A stretch of DNA of 64,000 bases from positions 1,259,001 to 1,323,000 of the forward strand of contig NZ_CP086380.1 of the NCBI RefSeq assembly GCF_020889625.1, given 5' to 3'. The position numbers and the translations under genes are program-made. Numbering within the stretch: the stretch's first letter is position 1; each line of letters opens with the position of its first letter. This document shows, piece after piece, positions 32,818 through 42,009 of the stretch. The stretch is from Deinococcus radiophilus. Lineage in GTDB: Bacteria > Deinococcota > Deinococci > Deinococcales > Deinococcaceae. The notes beneath the pieces were generated by a model that worked only from the letters and a program-made list of their open reading frames with translations, did no database searches and was not told where the DNA came from.

Positions 32818-33453
32818 CTACAACTGCGGCGCGTGGGTGGTAGGCGCAGGCACGGGCCGGGGCCGAGGCTCGCGCACCAGCAGGCCCAGCAGCGGGGCCA
32901 GGGTCAAGCCAATCAGTCCCCAGAACGCCGGATTGAGGATGCGAATGCTTTCCTCGCTCTGGCAGCCCCCTCCTTCTGACCAACCGGTACATTGCTCCGC
33001 CACCAGATATGGTCCGAACCCGGACAGCGAACGCCCTGGTTCCGGCCCAGCAGTGAACAACGCATTGATCTCGCTTGCCGCGTAGGGGAGCCACGTCAGC
33101 CCCGCCACGATCAGCAAGGCAGCGGTCAGGCTGTGCAGCGTGAACATGGCCCGCGCCGCCGCGAACTGCGGGCGCAGCGGCCACAGCAGCAGCGTATTCA
33201 GCAGCGCCCAGCCCCACAGCAGCGGGTAGGTGTAATACGGTCCGACGTGAGGATCACCCTCATAAAAAGTGAGCCAGGGGCGCAGGCCCAGCCGCACCTG
33301 ATCCGCCATAGCGTAGGGGTGTGCGCCCCCGTCACTCATGCTCTGGCCTATGCTGAGCAGCTCTGGCCAGGCCAGCAGCCACAGCAATCCGGCGGCGAGC
33401 AGGCCCAGCGCCGCCCAGCCTTTGAGACGGCCCGCCGACCCCAGCAGGCACAT
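32818..33453 (-). CDS. Polytopic membrane protein of unknown function
   Basis: A 211-residue protein with about four or five hydrophobic segments (WAALGLLAAGLLWLLAWP, YPLLWGWALLNTLLLWPL, LTAALLIVAGLTWLPYA, FWGLIGLTLAPLLGLLV). A soluble loop after the first helix contains HPYAMADQVRLGLRPW and a second loop has two cysteines. No family recognised. The ATG overlaps the TGA of the upstream secreted-protein gene (TGATG), so both are cotranscribed. Confidence 0.65.
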   Translation of the reverse strand: MCLLGSAGRLKGWAALGLLAAGLLWLLAWPELLSIGQSMSDGGAHPYAMADQVRLGLRPWLTFYEGDPHVGPYYTYPLLWGWALLNTLLLWPLRPQFAAARAMFTLHSLTAALLIVAGLTWLPYAASEINALFTAGPEPGRSLSGFGPYLVAEQCTGWSEGGGCQSEESIRILNPAFWGLIGLTLAPLLGLLVREPRPRPVPAPTTHAPQL

Positions 33454-34259
33454 CAGCGGACCTGAATAGACCGGACCACGCTGTCCAGTGCAGAGAGGCG
33501 ACCTACCCGGCCTTCGGCGTCCAGCTTGGTGGTGAGGTCGCAGAGATACTGTTCGTTCTTTTTCGCGAAGGCTTCCTGGCTCAGCCCACCCGGCGTGCCA
33601 GGAAAAGGAGCCAGAAAGCCCCGGTTGCGGCTGTCCTCACGTTCAATCTGCTCGGCGGTGGGCAGGGTGCGGACCTCGTAGGGCACGTGCATGATCACCA
33701 GATGTTTGCCGTCGCGGGTGACGCCCTGGAAGGTGTAGCGAACCGCCGTGCGCGGAAAGCGGATGCCCGCTTCCTGCGAATACACTGTCAGGTAACGGAA
33801 GCCCTGGATGTCATTGTTGCTGATACGGGCCAGCGAACCGGACGCGGCCTGGGCAGCGTTAGGCAGCGGCAGATAAGGCAGGCCTCCAGCAACACCACCC
33901 TTCCGGAGGGGGCCACCCTGCGCCGCCGCTATCACCCGGTTCACCTCAGCGCTCAGCGCACCCATAGGGGCCGGATAGTGCGACTTGAGAGTGTCCAGCG
34001 GAATCACCGCCACATAGGCCGGTGGTTCCTCTCCGGCGTACTGGGCTTGCCAGGTCCGGCCCGGCACGTTCAGTACGGCGCGGGTATGGGCCGGCAAGGT
34101 CATGACTGGGCCTTCCGGTTGCGGCACGCTGGCTACCCGCTCTACCGCCGCCGTGCGGCCTATCGGGGCAGCATCTACCTTCAGGGTCGGCAAGGACTGG
34201 GCCAAGCCAGAGGCGCAGAGCAGGGCCAGCGGGAGGGGCAGCAGGCGTAAGGGGTGCAT
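33453..34259 (-). CDS. Secreted or periplasmic protein of unknown function
   Basis: A 268-residue protein with a signal peptide: MHPLRLLPLPLALLCASGLAQ, cleavage expected after a small residue near position 20. The mature part has beta-strand-rich sequence with PAHTRAVLNVPGRTWQAQYAGEEPPAYVAVIPLD and ending TTKLDAEGRVGRLSALDSVVRSI. It contains only one or two cysteines and no known catalytic motif, so no function can be given. The ATG at 34259 is chosen over GTG 34265. It is coupled to the membrane-protein gene that follows, and the pair may work together at the envelope. Confidence 0.65.
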   Translation of the reverse strand: MHPLRLLPLPLALLCASGLAQSLPTLKVDAAPIGRTAAVERVASVPQPEGPVMTLPAHTRAVLNVPGRTWQAQYAGEEPPAYVAVIPLDTLKSHYPAPMGALSAEVNRVIAAAQGGPLRKGGVAGGLPYLPLPNAAQAASGSLARISNNDIQGFRYLTVYSQEAGIRFPRTAVRYTFQGVTRDGKHLVIMHVPYEVRTLPTAEQIEREDSRNRGFLAPFPGTPGGLSQEAFAKKNEQYLCDLTTKLDAEGRVGRLSALDSVVRSIQVR

Positions 34260-34313
34260 GGTCACAGTTTCGGCCCGCAGTCTGACGGACCGCTGACGCC
34301 GGGTAAAGCGGGC

Positions 34314-35960
34314 TTAACCGTCCAGATCCCGCCCCCGCGCCACGTCGCGCACGCCGCGCCGCCCGAAGGTGTGCGCCAGGTCGCGCTCCGAGAGGCGCAG
34401 GGTGGTGGGCCGTCCGTGCGGGCAGGCCCAGGGCTGGGCACAGGCAGCCAGCCCCGTCAGAATCTGCGGGCCATTCTCCTCGGTGACGGCCCCAGCCTTG
34501 AGCGCAGGCAAGCAGGCCAGCCGCGACAGCAGTTCGCGCTGCGGGTCGCCGCCTTCACCCAGGGCCGTGTCAATGACGCTGGCGTGCAGGTCCGGCACCG
34601 GCAGCGCCGCCAGAGCCGCTGGCAGCGAGCGCAACCGTGCCAGCCCCGCCCCGAACGGTTCGATGACCAGTCCCCAGGCGGCCAGGGCTTCGGCCCGCTC
34701 GGCCAGGCGGGCGGCCTGTTCGGGGGTCAGGTGCAGCAGCTCCGGCGTGGGCAACTCGAACGGCGGCAGCTCGGCCACTCCGCGCTGCAATTCCTCGTAC
34801 AGCGCCCGCTCGTGGGCGGCGTGCGCGTCAATGACCCACAGGTCGCTCTCCGATTCGGCCAACAGGTACAGCTCCTGATACACGCCCAGCAGCCGCATCT
34901 CAGGGAAGATGCCGGAAGGAGCAGCGGGCATCTCCTGAGCGCTCTCGGCAGGCAAGCGCAGGTCCGGCAGGGCGCGGACATGCGGTACTCCCGCCAGGGC
35001 AGCGGCCACCGCCTCCCGCACCTGCGCGGCCAGCCCCGGCAGGTCGGCCAGCGCCACCACCTGCTTGCTGGGGTGAACATTGGGGTTGTGGGCCGCTGGC
35101 GGCACGCTTAGGTTCAGAACCGCCAGTGGCGCGGTGCCGGCGGGCAGCAGCTCAGCGTAGGCGTCCAGCACCGCCTGTTCCAGCTCGGCGGGGGCCTGCA
35201 CCGGGCGGCCATTCACCGCAAAGTGCAGACGGTCCCGCCGCGCCCGCGTCAGTTCGGGCCGCGAAATCACGCCGCTGATGCCCGCCGCCGCCAGCGGCAA
35301 GACCCGGTTGGCACTCACCGGGCCGTAAATCGTCGCCACCGCGCCCCGGTGATCGCCCGGCGCGTGGCTCAGGCGCACCTCGCCGTCCACGGTCAGCCGC
35401 CAGTAAAGCTGCGGGTGGTGCAGCACGTAGCGGCCTAGCAGCGCCGTCATTTCACGGACTTCGCTGGCGGGCGGGGCCTGGGTCGCTCGCCGGGCGGGCT
35501 GACCCGCAAACAGCCCCCTCACTGCCGCCGACGTACCTGCCGGGGCCGAGGCACGCGTCACCGTGACCGCGTCGCCCTGCGCCCGCAAGTGGGCCGCGCC
35601 CAGTTGCCCGGCCGGGCGGGTCAGCAGCGTCAGTTCGCCCGCCTGCGCCGCCGCCCAGAGCGCCTCGCCCCGAAAACCCAGCGTCGAGACGTGATCCAGT
35701 CCCCCCTCTCCCAGCTTGGAGGTCGCGTGCCGCAGCGGGGCCAGCCCCACCTCGGCGGCGGGAATGCCGCGCCCGTTGTCGCGCACCGTCACCAGTCCCA
35801 GCCCGCCGCGCTCCACTTCGATTTCCAGGCGGGTGCTTCCCGCGTCCAGCGCATTTTCCAGCAGCTCGCGCAGCACGTCCAGCGGGCGCGACACCACCTC
35901 GCCCGCCGCGATCTGGCGGGCGACTTCGGGCGGCAGCAGGCGAATGTGCGGGTCGGTCAT
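34314..35960 (-). CDS. mutL: DNA mismatch repair protein MutL
   Basis: A 548-residue MutL, the ATPase that links MutS to downstream repair. The GHKL ATPase domain has the start IRLLPPEVARQIAAGEVV, VRDNGRGIP, LGFRGEALWA and the later FAVNGRPVQAP. The C-terminal domain contains DAHAAHERALYEE near residue 375, matching the DxHAxxExxxxE metal motif of MutL endonucleases (needed in bacteria lacking MutH). The C-terminus has ACPHGRPTTLRL. It follows mutS and a small gene on the same strand. Confidence 0.96.
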   Translation of the reverse strand: MTDPHIRLLPPEVARQIAAGEVVSRPLDVLRELLENALDAGSTRLEIEVERGGLGLVTVRDNGRGIPAAEVGLAPLRHATSKLGEGGLDHVSTLGFRGEALWAAAQAGELTLLTRPAGQLGAAHLRAQGDAVTVTRASAPAGTSAAVRGLFAGQPARRATQAPPASEVREMTALLGRYVLHHPQLYWRLTVDGEVRLSHAPGDHRGAVATIYGPVSANRVLPLAAAGISGVISRPELTRARRDRLHFAVNGRPVQAPAELEQAVLDAYAELLPAGTAPLAVLNLSVPPAAHNPNVHPSKQVVALADLPGLAAQVREAVAAALAGVPHVRALPDLRLPAESAQEMPAAPSGIFPEMRLLGVYQELYLLAESESDLWVIDAHAAHERALYEELQRGVAELPPFELPTPELLHLTPEQAARLAERAEALAAWGLVIEPFGAGLARLRSLPAALAALPVPDLHASVIDTALGEGGDPQRELLSRLACLPALKAGAVTEENGPQILTGLAACAQPWACPHGRPTTLRLSERDLAHTFGRRGVRDVARGRDLDG

Positions 35961-36032
35961 CGTCGCCCACAGGCTAGCGGGTTCAGGACAGGCAGAGTGT
36001 GGAAGGGGTTCTGTTATTTGCGTAAACAGGCT

Positions 36033-36470
36033 TCAGTTGAAAAACCAGGCGACAAAGCTGGCAAAATAACGGCCCAGATCGCCCAGCCGGTCTACGTCAC
36101 CGCCCGTGAACTGATCGGCGTCCTGCTGCACGGTGTTCAGCATCGTCTGATAGGGATTGCGGTCATCGTACCAACCGGGAGGGGCCGCCGGGTCAACGAC
36201 CAGGGGATGGGCCGCCTCCCAGGCCCGCGCCGCTGCACTCAGGTCTTGCACGGTTTTGCGGCTGACCAGTGCGGGAACGTAGACACTGGCCCCGGTGTCA
36301 TGGATGGCCACACCGTTGGTCACGAACTCGTGTGGGTCATCCCGGCCCACTTCGCCCAGCCGCGTCAGCCCCTGCTTGAGCGCCAAGTTGCCCAGGCTGG
36401 CGGGAATAAAGCAGGAAGCCAGCATGAAAACAGTGAGCAGCAGCGGCGGCCAGGGCGAACGGGGGTTCAT
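36033..36470 (-). CDS. Small protein between mutS and mutL, possible lipoprotein
   Basis: A 145-residue protein with a hydrophobic N-terminus, PPLLLTVFMLASCFIPASLG, that includes LASC at about residues 17-20, a possible lipobox; a plain signal peptide or membrane anchor is equally possible. The rest is soluble with conserved-looking TNGVAIHDTGASVYVPALVSRK. No family recognised. A TAGCGT box lies 6 nt before the ATG, so it likely has its own promoter. Its position between two mismatch-repair genes does not by itself imply a repair role. Confidence 0.6.
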   Translation of the reverse strand: MNPRSPWPPLLLTVFMLASCFIPASLGNLALKQGLTRLGEVGRDDPHEFVTNGVAIHDTGASVYVPALVSRKTVQDLSAAARAWEAAHPLVVDPAAPPGWYDDRNPYQTMLNTVQQDADQFTGGDVDRLGDLGRYFASFVAWFFN

Positions 36471-36515
36471 GCGCTCACGCTAGCGTCACCGCCTGAAAAG
36501 AGTCTGATCTCACTT

Positions 36516-39098
36516 TTACTCCAATGGTTCGTCGGCTTCGCTGCGCTTCCACCTATGCAGCACGGCCAGGGCGTCCAGCGGCGTCAGGCGGCTGAGGTCC
36601 AGCGCGGCCAGTTCCTGGCGGATGGCGCGGTCGTCGCCCTGCACGCTCAGGGCGGCCAGCAGTTCGCTGCTGCGGGCCGTGACCTGGGCGGGCAACCCCG
36701 CCAGCCGCGCCACCTCCACGCCGTAGCTCTGGCGGGCCGCGCCGGGAATCACCTGATGGAAAAAGGTCAGCTGCCCGGCTTCTTCCTCGGCAGCCACATG
36801 CAGGTTGACCAGTCCCGGCAGCTCGGCGTCCAGGCGAGTCAGCTCGAAATAGTGCGTGGCAAACAGCGTGTGCGCCCCGCAGCAGTGCAGGTGTTCCAAC
36901 GCGGCCTGCGCGATAGCGAGACCGTCCAGGGTAGACGTACCGCGCCCGATCTCGTCCAGGATTACCAGGCTGTTGGGGGTCGCCCCGTGCAGGATGGCGG
37001 CCAGCTCGGACATTTCCACCATGAACGTGGAGCGCCCCCCGGCCAGGTCGTCGCTGGCCCCGATCCGGGTATGCACGGCGTCATAGATGGGCAAGGTGGC
37101 GCTCTCGGCAGGCAGGTAAGCCCCGATCTGGTGCAGCAGCGCCGCCAGCGCCACCGTCCGCAAGTAGGTGCTTTTTCCGGCCATGTTCGGCCCGGTCAGT
37201 AGCAGCAGCCGCTGCTGCGGCCCCAGCGCCGCGTCGTTGGGCACGAACTGGCCTCCGCCGCCTCCCATCAGCGCGTATTCCACCACCGGGTGCCGGGCCT
37301 GGGTCAGACTCAGCTCACCCCCGTCGCTGAGACTTGGGCGCACCCAGCCGCGCTCGGCAGCCACTTCGGCCAGGCCCGCGATCACGTCCAGGTCAGCCAG
37401 CGCCCCCGCTGCTTCGGCCAGGGCGTCCGCGTGAGCGGCCAGGGTGTCGCGCAGCTCGGTAAACACACTCAGTTCCAAGCGGGCGGCGGCGGCGTCCAGC
37501 CGGGCGATTTCACGCTCACGCTCGCGCAGGTCCGGGCGGGTAAAGCGGGCGCGGTCCTTGAGGGTGGCCACCTGGTGATAGTCGGCGGGCACGCGGGCAG
37601 CATGGGCCTTGGTCACTTCCAGGTAATAGCCGAACACCCCATTGAAGCCCACCTTCAGGCTGCCGATCCCGGTGCGCTCCCGCTCGGTGCCCTCCAGCTC
37701 GGCCAGCCAGGCGCGGTGTGAGATGGCTTCGGCCCGCAGGCTGTCCAGCTCGGGGCTGTAGCCCTCCCGGATCAGGCCGCCCTCTCCGGCACGGATCGGC
37801 GGCTCGTCTACCAGTGCGCCCCGGATGGCCTGCACCACATCCGGCAGTGCGGAGAGGCGGGCGCGGATGCCGCCCAGCAAACCGTCAAAAGGGGTCAGCA
37901 GCTCAGCCGCTTCGGGCAGCAGTTCCAGCGTGCGGGCCAGCGCCGCCACCTCACGGGGCGTGGCGCGGCGGGTGGACACGCGGGCCGCCAGCCGCTCCAG
38001 GTCGTGGGCGCGGTACAGCAGCGCCCGCACTCCGGCGCGCAGGTCGGGCTGGGCATAGAGTGCTTCCAGCGCGTCTTGCCGCGCCGTGATGCTCAGGGCG
38101 TCCAGCAGCGGCGCCCGCAGCCAGGCCCGCAGGCGGCGGCGGCCCCCGGCGGTGCGGGTTTCACACAGCACGTCCATCAGGCTCAGGCCCTGTGGCGAGT
38201 GCGGCGCGAACACCTCCAGCGCCCGGAGGGTACTGTCGGGCAGTGACATGTGCGCCCCCGGCTGAAAGCGGGTCAGTCGCCGCACCATCTCCAGCCGCCC
38301 CTGTTGCGTCAGGCGGGCGTAGCCCAGCACCGCCCCGCAGGCCCGCCGCAGCGCCGACGAGTCCAGGGTGGCCGGAATCTCGCCCAGTACAGCTTGCAAT
38401 TCTTGCTGCGCCGCATCTTCTTCAAAGTTGGCGGGCGAGAGCATCACCGCGAAGCGGGCCTGAAAATCGGCCAGCAGTGCGCCGTTGCCCGACAGCTCGG
38501 GGGCCAGCAATACCTCACGGGTGCGCCAGCGCGAGAGTTCGTCATACAGCGCCGTGCGGGTATGAAAAGCCGCGCAGCGAAACTCGCCGGTGGACACGTC
38601 CAGCAGGCTCAGGGCGTAGCCCTCTCCGGTGGACACCGCCGCCAGATAGTTTTCATCGGCGCTCAGCCAGCGCGCGTCGGTCAGCGTGCCGGGGGTCAGC
38701 AGCTGCGTGACCTCGCGGGCCACCAACCCCGAGCCGGGTTCTTCGACCTGATCGGCCACCGCCACCCGCACGCCCTGGGCCAGCAATTTCTCAATCTGAC
38801 TGTCCAGCGTCCGCAGCGGCACTCCGGCCATCGGCGTGCTGAAGTCCTTGCTGCTTTTGTGGGTCAGGGCAATGCCCAGCAAGCGGGCGGCCCGCTCCGC
38901 GTCCTCGCCAAAGGTTTCGTAGAAGTCGCCCACCTGAAACAGCAGCAATGCTCCCGGAAATTCTTCCTGCACCTCGTCGCGCATGGCCACGTACTGCTGC
39001 AACATCGGCGGCAGCGTGCCGCTCCCAGTGCCCTTGAGGGTGTGCGCCGGAACTTGCGCTGGGGTCAGATTGGATCTGGATTTGGGGCCAGCAGGCAT
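36516..39098 (-). CDS. mutS: DNA mismatch recognition protein MutS
   Basis: An 860-residue MutS that binds mismatches and small loops and signals to MutL by ATP exchange. Domain I has LFQVGDFYETFGEDA with the Phe-X-Glu mismatch-contacting motif. The ATPase has Walker A GPNMAGKST (about 635-643), Walker B LVILDEIGRGTST and the histidine segment HTLFATHYFELT. The C-terminal helix-turn region (TPLDALAVLHRWK) is present. A TAGCAT box lies 6 nt before the ATG (39098), so the start is probably leaderless. Length agrees with the family. Confidence 0.97.
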   Translation of the reverse strand: MPAGPKSRSNLTPAQVPAHTLKGTGSGTLPPMLQQYVAMRDEVQEEFPGALLLFQVGDFYETFGEDAERAARLLGIALTHKSSKDFSTPMAGVPLRTLDSQIEKLLAQGVRVAVADQVEEPGSGLVAREVTQLLTPGTLTDARWLSADENYLAAVSTGEGYALSLLDVSTGEFRCAAFHTRTALYDELSRWRTREVLLAPELSGNGALLADFQARFAVMLSPANFEEDAAQQELQAVLGEIPATLDSSALRRACGAVLGYARLTQQGRLEMVRRLTRFQPGAHMSLPDSTLRALEVFAPHSPQGLSLMDVLCETRTAGGRRRLRAWLRAPLLDALSITARQDALEALYAQPDLRAGVRALLYRAHDLERLAARVSTRRATPREVAALARTLELLPEAAELLTPFDGLLGGIRARLSALPDVVQAIRGALVDEPPIRAGEGGLIREGYSPELDSLRAEAISHRAWLAELEGTERERTGIGSLKVGFNGVFGYYLEVTKAHAARVPADYHQVATLKDRARFTRPDLREREREIARLDAAAARLELSVFTELRDTLAAHADALAEAAGALADLDVIAGLAEVAAERGWVRPSLSDGGELSLTQARHPVVEYALMGGGGGQFVPNDAALGPQQRLLLLTGPNMAGKSTYLRTVALAALLHQIGAYLPAESATLPIYDAVHTRIGASDDLAGGRSTFMVEMSELAAILHGATPNSLVILDEIGRGTSTLDGLAIAQAALEHLHCCGAHTLFATHYFELTRLDAELPGLVNLHVAAEEEAGQLTFFHQVIPGAARQSYGVEVARLAGLPAQVTARSSELLAALSVQGDDRAIRQELAALDLSRLTPLDALAVLHRWKRSEADEPLE

Positions 39099-39289
39099 TG
39101 GCTGATGCTAGCAAGGGCCTGGCCTGGCAACGGGCCGCCAGGTGACGGTTGAGCAGACATACCCACCACATCAGAAGGTCGAAAAGTGGATCACGCCGGA
39201 AACAAAGTCCACAGTGGCCAACGGAAGCGCGGAACGTGTATTTAGGGTGGCTGCTTCCCATCTACCCCTAGCCTTGCCTCCCACCCCCG

Positions 39290-39478
39290 AAATTTGCTAC
39301 CCTGACCTTTAGTGTTTCGTGCTTGGTAGGGCGCGGAGCGCCGGGCGGCTCCCGGAGGTTTCCCGCTGACCCTCTCCCCCGAAGGTCGGCTGGTCTGCAA
39401 ACCAACAGCCAACCCCATCTGCCCGCTGGCCAACGCGTCAGGGCGTAGAAATCCCAATTTCCCACACTGGAGTACAAG
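39290..39478 (+). promoter_or_regulatory. Promoter and long 5' leader of rplM-rpsI
   Basis: The 380-bp gap between mutS and rplM holds no gene. From about 39293 (TTGCTA) with a weak -10 about 17 nt later, a leader of about 150 nt would be made. It contains a GGCGC/GCGCC hairpin and GGCTG...CAGCC (around 39390-39415), compatible with an autoregulatory fold for r-protein synthesis, though I cannot match a named leader family. Confidence 0.4.
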
Positions 39479-39902
<424 letters not shown>

Positions 39903-39913
<11 letters not shown>

Positions 39914-40301
39914 GACTGAGCAGTTCTATGGAACCGGACGCCGCAAGTCCGCCGTGGCCCGCGTTTTCCTGCGCCCTGGCGAAGGCAAAATCACCGTGAA
40001 CGGCAAAGATTTCCAGAGCTACTTCCAGGGCGTGCTGCGTGCTTTCCAGGCCCTGCAAGGCTTCAAGGAAACCGGCACCGCTGGCCGCTTTGATACCGTG
40101 ATTACCGTCAAGGGCGGTGGCCCCAGCGGTCAGATCGACGCCATCAAGCTGGGCATTGCCCGCGCCCTGGTGCAGAGCAACCCCGACTTCCGCGCTGCCC
40201 TCAAGCCCCACGGCCTGATGACCCGCGACGCCCGCGAAGTCGAGCGCAAGAAGTACGGTCTGAAAAAGGCCCGCCGCGCTCCACAGTTCTCCAAGCGCTA
40301 A
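39903..40301 (+). CDS. rpsI: 30S ribosomal protein S9
   Basis: A 132-residue S9 of the small-subunit head. It has [19 protein letters not shown] near the start, [21 protein letters not shown] and the invariant C-terminus [12 protein letters not shown] whose last residues reach the P-site tRNA. Overlaps rplM by 11 bp and is followed by a strong terminator, closing the two-gene operon. Confidence 0.97.
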
Positions 40302-40321
40302 GACTCACCCCTTACGCTGGA

Positions 40322-40355
40322 AGAACATCCCCGCCCAGAAGGCGGGGATGTTTGT
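40322..40355. terminator. Terminator of rplM-rpsI (also reads toward the HAD genes)
   Basis: Stem ACATCCCCGCC / GGCGGGGATGT (40325-40335 with 40341-40351), loop of 5 nt, flanked by TTTGTT on the right. It lies between converging genes and could act in both directions. Confidence 0.88.
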
Positions 40356-40366
40356 TGGCTGGTCAG

Positions 40367-41170
40367 CTACTTCTCCTCTTCACCCATGAGCCCTTCCAGC
40401 CAGGCCGCCAGCACCTCCGGCCCGCGAATACTCTCGTCCGCGTGGGCGTGGAGCAATGGCAAATCACCCGACTGCACCGCGTATCCAGCCACCTCAAACA
40501 TGGCCACGTCGTTGTCACTGTCACCAAAGACGATGGTGCGTTCCAGAGGTATATCTAGCTCACGGGCCAGAATCTCCAGGCCCGCGCCCTTGTGCGCCCC
40601 TTTGGGAGTCACCGTCATCATGCGGCTGTAGGGCGGCTGCGCGCCTGTGACCGTGAACCCGCTCCGGTGCTCCCGCAGCTGCTCGGCGTGGCCTGCCACC
40701 CCATCGTGAAAAAAGTTCACCTTCTGCACGCGGCCCGCCGGAGCCTCGGCTGTAGGACGCGGATTACGGGCCAGCTGCTGGGTGGTCGGCACCTCGCCTT
40801 CAGGCAGGTCTACGTACATCTGCCCGGCGCTGAACATCATCAGCCGCACGCCCTGCATGGAGTGGGCCAGCACTGCTTCCAGTTCTTCAGCGGTGAAATA
40901 CAGCGCGTGCTTCACCTCGCCGCCGACCTCCACGTGGCCGCCGTTCTGGGTGGCTACGCCATCAAAGGGAATGGCGTCCTCAATCCCAGGAGGCAGTCGG
41001 TCGCGCCCAGTGACGGCCGCAAGTTTGACCCCGCGCTCGCTTAGGCGGCGCAGCACTTCGGGCAGCCCTGGGGGCAGCTCCGGGTGGCCGTCCGGCACCA
41101 GCGTCCCGTCAAAGTCGAAGGCCAGTAGCAGTGGCAACCCACTGGGACGCTCACGTGCCGGGCGGGTCAT
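40367..41170 (-). CDS. HAD-superfamily hydrolase, Cof-type phosphatase (copy 1)
   Basis: A 267-residue haloacid-dehalogenase-type phosphatase of the Cof branch. Motif I is AFDFDGTLVPDG (nucleophile Asp, acid Asp), motif II lies in KLAAVTGRD, and motif IV is TIVFGDSDNDVAMFEVAGYAV. A C2-type cap lies between, with PKGAHKGAGLEILARELDI holding the motif III Lys. The substrate is unknown; such proteins often act on sugar phosphates or nucleotides. It is a close paralogue of the gene just upstream, which it overlaps by 4 bp. Confidence 0.9.
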   Translation of the reverse strand: MTRPARERPSGLPLLLAFDFDGTLVPDGHPELPPGLPEVLRRLSERGVKLAAVTGRDRLPPGIEDAIPFDGVATQNGGHVEVGGEVKHALYFTAEELEAVLAHSMQGVRLMMFSAGQMYVDLPEGEVPTTQQLARNPRPTAEAPAGRVQKVNFFHDGVAGHAEQLREHRSGFTVTGAQPPYSRMMTVTPKGAHKGAGLEILARELDIPLERTIVFGDSDNDVAMFEVAGYAVQSGDLPLLHAHADESIRGPEVLAAWLEGLMGEEEK

Positions 41171-41973
41171 GCCTGGGCCTCCAGCTCGTCGGCCAGGGCG
41201 TCCAGCCAGGCCGCCAGTGCCTCCGGCCCGCTGATGCGCTCGTCGGCGTGTTCGGCCAGCAGCGGTAAGTCACCCGACTGCACCGCATACCCGCCCACCT
41301 CGAACATGGCAATGTCGTTGTCGGTGTCGCCAAAAACCACGGTGCGTTCTGGCGGTACGCCCAGCGCCCCGGCCAGCAGTGTCAGCGCCGCGCCTTTGTG
41401 TGCCCCGGTAGGTGTCACGGTCAGGTATTGCTCGTAGGGCGGCTGTGCGCCGGTCAGCACCAGCTGTGGCTGCTGGGCACGCAGTTTTTCCGCATGGCTG
41501 GAGACGCCAGCGTGCCAGAAGCCCACCTTTTCGATGCGTTGCCCCTGCGCCTCGGCCAGTGGGCGGTGACCGCGTGTGGCGATCCAGTCGGGAACCTGCT
41601 GGCTTGCGGGCAGGTCCATATACAGCATCCCGTCCGAATACAGAATCAGGCGGGCATCTTCCAGCTCGTGGGCCAAAATCGCTTCCAGCTCGGCATCCGT
41701 GAACTGCGCCGAAGCGTGCAGCTCGCCGCCGATCTCAACGCGGCCCCCATTTTGCGAGGCCAGCGCCCCGAAGGCAACGCGCTCAGCGATAGAAGCAGGC
41801 ACGAGGTCACGCCCGGTAATTACCGCCAGCTGCACGCCCAGACCATGTAGCCGTTCCAGCGCCTGGGCAGTATCGTCTGGCAGCTCATTACTCAGCTCCG
41901 GCACCAGCGTGCCGTCCAGATCAAAAGCCAGCAGCAGCGGCAGGTCAGCGGGCCGGGTACGTTCAGAATTCAT
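41167..41973 (-). CDS. HAD-superfamily hydrolase, Cof-type phosphatase (copy 2)
   Basis: A 268-residue paralogue of the downstream gene with the same motifs: AFDLDGTLVPEL (motif I), VITGRDLVP (II), PTGAHKGAALTLLAGALGV (III Lys) and TVVFGDTDNDIAMFEVGGYAV (IV). The two genes overlap by 4 bp and probably arose by tandem duplication. A TAGACT box 7 nt before the ATG at 41973 suggests a leaderless start. Substrate unknown. Confidence 0.9.
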   Translation of the reverse strand: MNSERTRPADLPLLLAFDLDGTLVPELSNELPDDTAQALERLHGLGVQLAVITGRDLVPASIAERVAFGALASQNGGRVEIGGELHASAQFTDAELEAILAHELEDARLILYSDGMLYMDLPASQQVPDWIATRGHRPLAEAQGQRIEKVGFWHAGVSSHAEKLRAQQPQLVLTGAQPPYEQYLTVTPTGAHKGAALTLLAGALGVPPERTVVFGDTDNDIAMFEVGGYAVQSGDLPLLAEHADERISGPEALAAWLDALADELEAQA

Positions 41974-42009
41974 GGCTCCCAGTCTAGGCCGGGGCAAGTC
42001 AGTGCGGGA

